Below are positions 62,401-64,000 of a stretch of 64,000 nucleotides of DNA, one piece after another. Every line of letters starts with the position of its first letter. The stretch's first letter is position 1. The position numbers and the translations under genes are program-made. Source of the DNA: Promerops cafer (taxonomy: Eukaryota > Chordata > Aves > Passeriformes > Nectariniidae); NCBI GenBank assembly GCA_013398275.1, contig VZSE01000755.1, forward strand, positions 980,271 to 1,044,270, given 5' to 3'. The notes under the pieces were generated by a model, which was given only the letters and a program-made list of their open reading frames with translations, was not told the DNA's origin and did no database searches.

Positions 62401-62943
62401 ATCAAGAAATAAAAAAAAAAATGGCAGCAGAATGTAAGGAGTGAGCTATTCCCATCTCTTGGCTTTTTTTGTTATTTCAAGAGTCAACATTTAACATTTT
62501 ATGTTAAGGGCTACACGGGCCCTTAGCTGAATTTTAAAACCAGCTTCCCTGATTTTTCATATTGCCCAGAACACAGGACAGTCAGTCCATGTCAGCAGCA
62601 GCTAAACCAGCACACCCTGAACATGGAACATGAATTTTCTGCTTCCAGATGTACCAGACCAAGATTCCCCTGAGCTCTGCTGCCGGCAAGTAAAAAACCA
62701 AAGGTCCTTATACACATATTTGCAAGTGCACTGACCCCTTAGGTAGGGAAGCCTGGGGAGGATGTCACACACAAACCTCTGTCACTGAAGTCATCCACCA
62801 GCACGATCTCTGCCACCAGCTCGGCAGGGGAGCGGTTCAGGACGCTGTGCACCGTCCGGAGCAGCGAGGACCACCCTTCGTTGTGGAATGGGATTATCAC
62901 ACTGGTGTTTGGGAGCTTCTCCAGGTACAGCTTGTTCTTGCAG
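29321..62943 (-). CDS. GALNT10: GALNT10, nine 3' exons (polypeptide N-acetylgalactosaminyltransferase 10)
   Basis: Family knowledge: a Golgi type II membrane enzyme (GT27) that moves GalNAc from UDP-GalNAc to Ser/Thr and prefers substrates that already carry GalNAc. Nine exons join without frame break into 472 residues, corresponding to about 135-606 of the human numbering I remember. Visible are the GT-A core (LVDDFSDR), the metal-binding DSH (about 237-239), the Gal/GalNAc-T motif with WGGE (about 342-345), and the third metal ligand in VGHIY (about H370). A ricin-type lectin domain follows, with CVD, CFD and CMD repeat starts and QLW and QQW motifs. The isoform call rests on segments such as DPSDPFE, QKELRNNLNC and the C-terminus; the position next to SAP30L supports it. 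The transmembrane anchor, stem and first exons (probably three) lie beyond 64,000. One intron has a GC donor, and the C-terminus carries three extra residues. Confidence 0.97.
29489..30197 (-). other. GALNT10: GALNT10 intron before the terminal exon
   Basis: A GT-AG intron of 709 bases (donor GTGAGT, acceptor CTCCAG). Short CA repeats occur near 30178-30190 beside the donor. Nothing else is recognised. Confidence 0.85.
30198..30347 (-). CDS. GALNT10: GALNT10 exon (lectin beta repeat, 50 codons)
   Basis: The acceptor is CTGACAG and the donor GTGAGT, phase 0 at both ends. It encodes VFTFSWREDIRPGDPQH, then CFDAISH and the QLW motif in GNQLWRYRK. CFD and QLW mark the second ricin-type repeat, whose site is thought to bind GalNAc-peptide in this enzyme. 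Confidence 0.96.
30348..32080 (-). other. GALNT10: GALNT10 intron between lectin alpha and beta exons
   Basis: A GT-AG intron of 1,733 bases (donor GTAACA). The right part around 31,680-31,790 is a T/A-rich, conserved-looking stretch with the octamer-like TTAATATGCATGA. No repeat family is seen. Confidence 0.8.
31670..31800. promoter_or_regulatory. Conserved-looking noncoding segment with octamer-like motif
   Basis: A unique intronic stretch contains TTAATATGCATGATG (POU/octamer-like) near 31728, with further TTATTGA and TTAATATTCA cores. It is proposed from texture only; alignment would be needed to show conservation. Confidence 0.2.
32081..32197 (-). CDS. GALNT10: GALNT10 exon (lectin alpha repeat, 39 codons)
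   Basis: The acceptor is TTTCAG at 32198 and the donor GTAACA, phase 0 at both ends. It encodes IRNVGTGLCVDTKHGALGS, then LRLENCVKDRGEAAWNNVQ. GLCVD is the start of the first ricin-type repeat. The phase-0 start at ATA (Ile) fixes the upstream exon end at GAG and so identifies the GC donor there. Confidence 0.96.
32198..33474 (-). other. GALNT10: GALNT10 GC-AG intron (downstream of its GC donor)
   Basis: The intron runs from the GC donor at 33476-33475 to TTTCAG at 32198. It contains a 16-base-period duplication (32638-32667) and an A/T-rich imperfect repeat (32816-32865). No exon or repeat family is found. Confidence 0.85.
32638..32667. repeat. Short tandem duplication of a TTAAGTGCTGTTAA unit
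   Basis: Two identical 14-base copies (32638-32651 and 32654-32667) are separated by GT, giving a 16-base period. Confidence 0.85.
33475..33476 (-). other. GALNT10: Non-canonical GC splice donor in GALNT10
   Basis: The exon ends TGGGGAGAG and the intron begins GCAAGT, the classic AG|GCAAGT form of a U2-type GC donor. No GT at a compatible phase is available: the nearest, four bases further on, would leave the next exon out of frame. The next exon starts in phase 0 with IRNVG. Confidence 0.9.
33477..33698 (-). CDS. GALNT10: GALNT10 exon (end of catalytic domain and linker, 74 codons)
   Basis: The acceptor is CCCACAG. It encodes NLKRVAEVWMDEYAEFIYQ, RRPEYRHLSAGDV, then the conserved FKWFMNEVAWDLPKFYPP and the linker ending PPAAAWGE. 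Phase 0 at both ends. The donor is GC, not GT. Confidence 0.97.
33699..35448 (-). other. GALNT10: GALNT10 intron between exons VWMC... and NLKR...
   Basis: A GT-AG intron of 1,750 bases (donor GTAAGT, acceptor CCCACAG). It contains unique sequence with nothing recognised. Confidence 0.85.
35449..35556 (-). CDS. GALNT10: GALNT10 exon (catalytic subdomain, 36 codons)
   Basis: The acceptor is TTCCACAG and the donor GTAAGT, phase 0 at both ends. It encodes VWMCGGRMEDIPCSRVGHIY, then RKYVPYKVPTGVSLAR. The His of VGHIY is the third metal ligand in this family, and the MCGG Cys is conserved. Confidence 0.97.
35557..43692 (-). other. GALNT10: GALNT10 8.1-kb intron
   Basis: A GT-AG intron of 8,136 bases. 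It holds mostly unique sequence. A homeodomain-core-rich segment lies at 36660-36900. Short A-runs occur, for example near 39719. I find no exon, RNA gene or LINE copy in it. Confidence 0.8.
36660..36900. promoter_or_regulatory. Candidate conserved intronic element rich in TAAT cores
   Basis: TAATTA occurs at 36733-36738 and 36792-36797, with several more ATTA/TAAT cores (36665-36690, near 36890) and a MAF-type TTTGCTGACTGCG near 36805. The segment is unique and has the texture of a deeply conserved developmental enhancer. Conservation has not been tested. Confidence 0.3.
43693..43810 (-). CDS. GALNT10: GALNT10 exon (Gal/GalNAc-T motif)
   Basis: The acceptor is CCTTAAG; one base completes Glu, then 39 codons follow to the donor AAG|GTGAGC. 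It encodes [20 protein letters not shown], then GYDAGLEIWGGEQYEISFK. WGGE..E is the signature that contacts UDP-GalNAc in GALNT enzymes. It is too short to stand out as an open frame but is unmistakable when spliced. Confidence 0.97.
43811..44716 (-). other. GALNT10: GALNT10 intron between DPFE and SPVM exons
   Basis: A GT-AG intron of 906 bases (donor GTAAGT). No features beyond short T- and A-runs. Confidence 0.85.
44717..44900 (-). CDS. GALNT10: GALNT10 exon (catalytic core, IARNRK to DPF)
   Basis: The acceptor is TCTTCAG. It starts with AT completing Asp and ends with GA of Glu before GTAAGT. It encodes RIARNRKTIVCPMIDVIDHD, HFGYETQAGDAMRGAFDWEM, then YYKRIPIPPELQKPDPSDPF. CPMIDVID and GAFDWEM are conserved GALNT catalytic segments. 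Confidence 0.97.
44901..46433 (-). other. GALNT10: GALNT10 intron between WLPPLL and IARN exons
   Basis: A GT-AG intron of 1,533 bases (donor GTGAGT, acceptor TCTTCAG). It contains unique sequence with no element recognised. Confidence 0.85.
46434..46619 (-). CDS. GALNT10: GALNT10 exon (DxH metal-binding motif)
   Basis: The acceptor is CATACAG. It starts with AG completing Glu and ends with one G before GTGAGT, a symmetric 186-base exon. It encodes HLKKRLEDYMAQFPSVRILR, TKKREGLIRTRMLGASVAIG, then DVITFLDSHCEANVNWLPPL. DSH coordinates manganese with the later His, and SHCE is highly conserved. Confidence 0.97.
46838..46918. repeat. Purine-rich (G/A) tract
   Basis: About 80 bases are dominated by A and G with A-runs. 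On the minus strand it reads as a pseudo-hydrophobic Phe/Leu frame, which is an artefact of base composition. Confidence 0.7.
49740..50110. other. A/T-rich unique intronic segment, conserved-looking
   Basis: About 370 bases are A/T-rich but not simple repeat, with several palindromic-looking words such as GTACAGTGTATAC. It may be a conserved noncoding element. I see no exon signals. Confidence 0.2.
57467..57752 (+). mobile_element. CR1 LINE fragment, decayed and internally deleted
   Basis: The 3' portion reads as a CR1 tail on the plus strand: GAGTCTCCATCCATGGAGAT, then GGGTTGGGTTAGATGATCTC, ending in a decayed ATTTGTGTTTCTGT 8-mer repeat. The left part (57467-57500) matches a more 5' CR1 segment (GCAGAAAAGGACCTGGGAGT). 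It is followed directly by the later AAACTGAAGCACATGAAGT segment, so an internal stretch is missing. A T-rich insertion interrupts it near 57541-57568. It lies antisense to GALNT10 and has no coding capacity. Confidence 0.85.
62777..62943 (-). CDS. GALNT10: GALNT10 exon (start of GT-A catalytic domain)
   Basis: The acceptor is TGTCCAG; one base completes the previous codon, then 55 codons and a final G before GTTTGT. It encodes CKNKLYLEKLPNTSVIIPFH, NEGWSSLLRTVHSVLNRSPA, then ELVAEIVLVDDFSDR. IIPFHNEGWSSLLRT and LVDDFSDR are the nucleotide-sugar-binding start of GALNT enzymes. NTS is a potential N-glycosylation site. This is the most 5' exon in the window; by family structure it should be exon 4 of 12. 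Confidence 0.97.
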
Positions 62944-64000
62944 CTGGACACAGAGAGAAAGTCAAAAGGTGCTGCCAGAACACACCACACACACTGAGAA
63001 ACACCCAAAACACATCAGCACTTCCATATTAATTACCAGCAAGCAACTTAGTTCGTTCTTTACTCGTCAAAATGATGCAGAGTGCATTAATTTTCTTAAT
63101 TTTGAAATAGGGGTAATGAACTCGTGCCTTGTAGGGTTGGTTTCCAGGTAGTTTCATAAATAAAATTCTGCAGTATGAAGTGCAGTGTTTACTTTCCTGC
63201 AGGTGTGGCCATAAGTGGACTTTACACCTTGTTAAAGAGGTAACCTCTAAGGCCACACAGCGACCCAATGCAGTTAAAAAACATCCAGTAGCTCTTCAGT
63301 AGGGGTGAAAAAATCTATTCCATCCCTGGAGCCCCCTGTGTCCAGAACAAACCAGTGGTAGCTGTGTGAACAGAGGTGTGTGGAGGGAACAATGACAGTG
63401 CCAGCAGGACAAGCTGCCCTGTGCCCAGGAGCAGGGGAGGGAGGTCCCACGCTGCTCCCTGGCCCTTGCACAGCCCCCAGGCTGCTGTGCAGGCTGTGCC
63501 CTGCCAGGACCTGGGAGGCTGTCACTCCGTGCACAAATCCATGCACACAGGCAGTAATTCCTGCCCCTGGCCCCCGGAAGGGCAGACAGGAATGAAAGCA
63601 GCTCTGGCAGCAGCAGCTTTCTCCTGGTACCTTTCCCAGGGCACAGAGGAGGATGCACCTATGTTATACAAGCTCAATACATCTGTGCCTACAGGAAGTT
63701 ACTCTGGTGCCTGTGTGAGAGGACAGTAACTTATTCTGGGTGTAATGAATTGTCCTGGGGTGCTGCCAAGAGCCTGCAGGCTGTGGCTGCAATGCACAGA
63801 TGCAAGATGCAAACTGAGGCTGCAGGGACTGCTTTCATCCAGCCCTTGGCATTGCCATCCTAACCTTCTTCCAACAGCTACTAGCTACAGTTCTGTTCCA
63901 GTATGAACCAAGAGCCCTTGAACTGTTTCTAACTCTTCTTAAACTGGAATTCTCATTTTCTGACTAACTTTAACAAGTGGAAAACTTTAGCTATTAAGTT
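62944..64000 (-). other. GALNT10: GALNT10 intron 5' of the first visible exon (partial)
   Basis: This is intronic sequence running off the window. It includes a GC-richer patch (63370-63640) with long open frames on both strands. None matches the expected upstream GALNT10 exon (RENGFN or ISLNR-type sequence), so the next exon must lie beyond 64,000. Confidence 0.8.

Larger units (their letters stand above)
46620..62776 (-). other. GALNT10: GALNT10 16.2-kb intron
   Basis: The largest intron in the window (donor GTTTGT at 62776, acceptor CATACAG at 46620). It holds a purine-rich tract (46838-46918), a decayed CR1 LINE on the opposite strand (about 57467-57752), and A/T-rich stretches such as 49740-50110. 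Long open frames here are low-complexity or shadows, and I find no nested gene. Confidence 0.8.

Noticed and set aside
63296..63658. A 120-codon minus-strand frame as the next upstream GALNT10 exon
   Set aside because: The translation does not resemble the expected stem/early catalytic segment and has no suitable flanking splice signals. It sits in a locally GC-rich intron patch.
1..64000. CRISPR arrays, operons, prophage or bacterial defence systems
   Set aside because: The window is a vertebrate chromosome: spliced genes, CR1 LINEs and CpG islands. No regularly spaced repeats or compact gene clusters were seen.

Overview
This window is vertebrate nuclear DNA, most likely from a bird. Genes are multi-exon with GT-AG introns. 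The only interspersed repeats I recognise are two degraded CR1 LINE pieces, and I see no mammal-type SINE or L1 sequence. GC-rich CpG islands sit at two gene starts, and both contain an assembly gap (N runs at 289-498 and 20308-20478). A turtle or crocodilian cannot be excluded from sequence alone, because CR1 is also common there, but the low repeat density favours a bird.

Layout. 1-1,190 (+): the 3' part of HAND1, a basic helix-loop-helix developmental transcription factor, with its second exon, 3'UTR and poly(A) signals. About 1,200-11,850: an intergenic interval between two convergent genes. It has no gene I can support but holds several regulatory-looking segments; the best is a motif cluster at about 4,885-5,090. 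11,943-12,494: a 5'-truncated CR1 LINE on the minus strand. 14,573 to about 20,478 (-): SAP30L, a subunit of the Sin3A histone deacetylase complex. Exons 2-4 are readable and exon 1 is hidden in the sequence gap inside the promoter CpG island. About 20,850-23,760: intergenic. 29,321-62,943 (-): nine exons of GALNT10, a polypeptide N-acetylgalactosaminyltransferase. They run from within the catalytic domain to the stop codon after the ricin-type lectin domain; the first exons lie beyond 64,000. About 22.4-29.3 kb is its probable long 3'UTR and flank, with several candidate poly(A) signals.

The order GALNT10 - SAP30L - HAND1, with GALNT10 and SAP30L in tandem and HAND1 convergent, is the same as I remember for human chromosome 5q33. 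This is ordinary conserved synteny. The three genes are functionally unrelated (Golgi glycosylation, chromatin repression, mesoderm and cardiac transcription). Any coupling is more likely to come from HAND1 regulatory DNA lying in or beside its neighbours than from a shared pathway.

I found no new gene system. The observations most worth checking are a GC-AG intron in GALNT10 fixed by reading frame, a sense-strand CR1 that may be part of a long SAP30L 3'UTR, the missing SAP30L first exon with a donor-like sequence at the gap edge, and a dense cardiac-type motif cluster 3' of HAND1.
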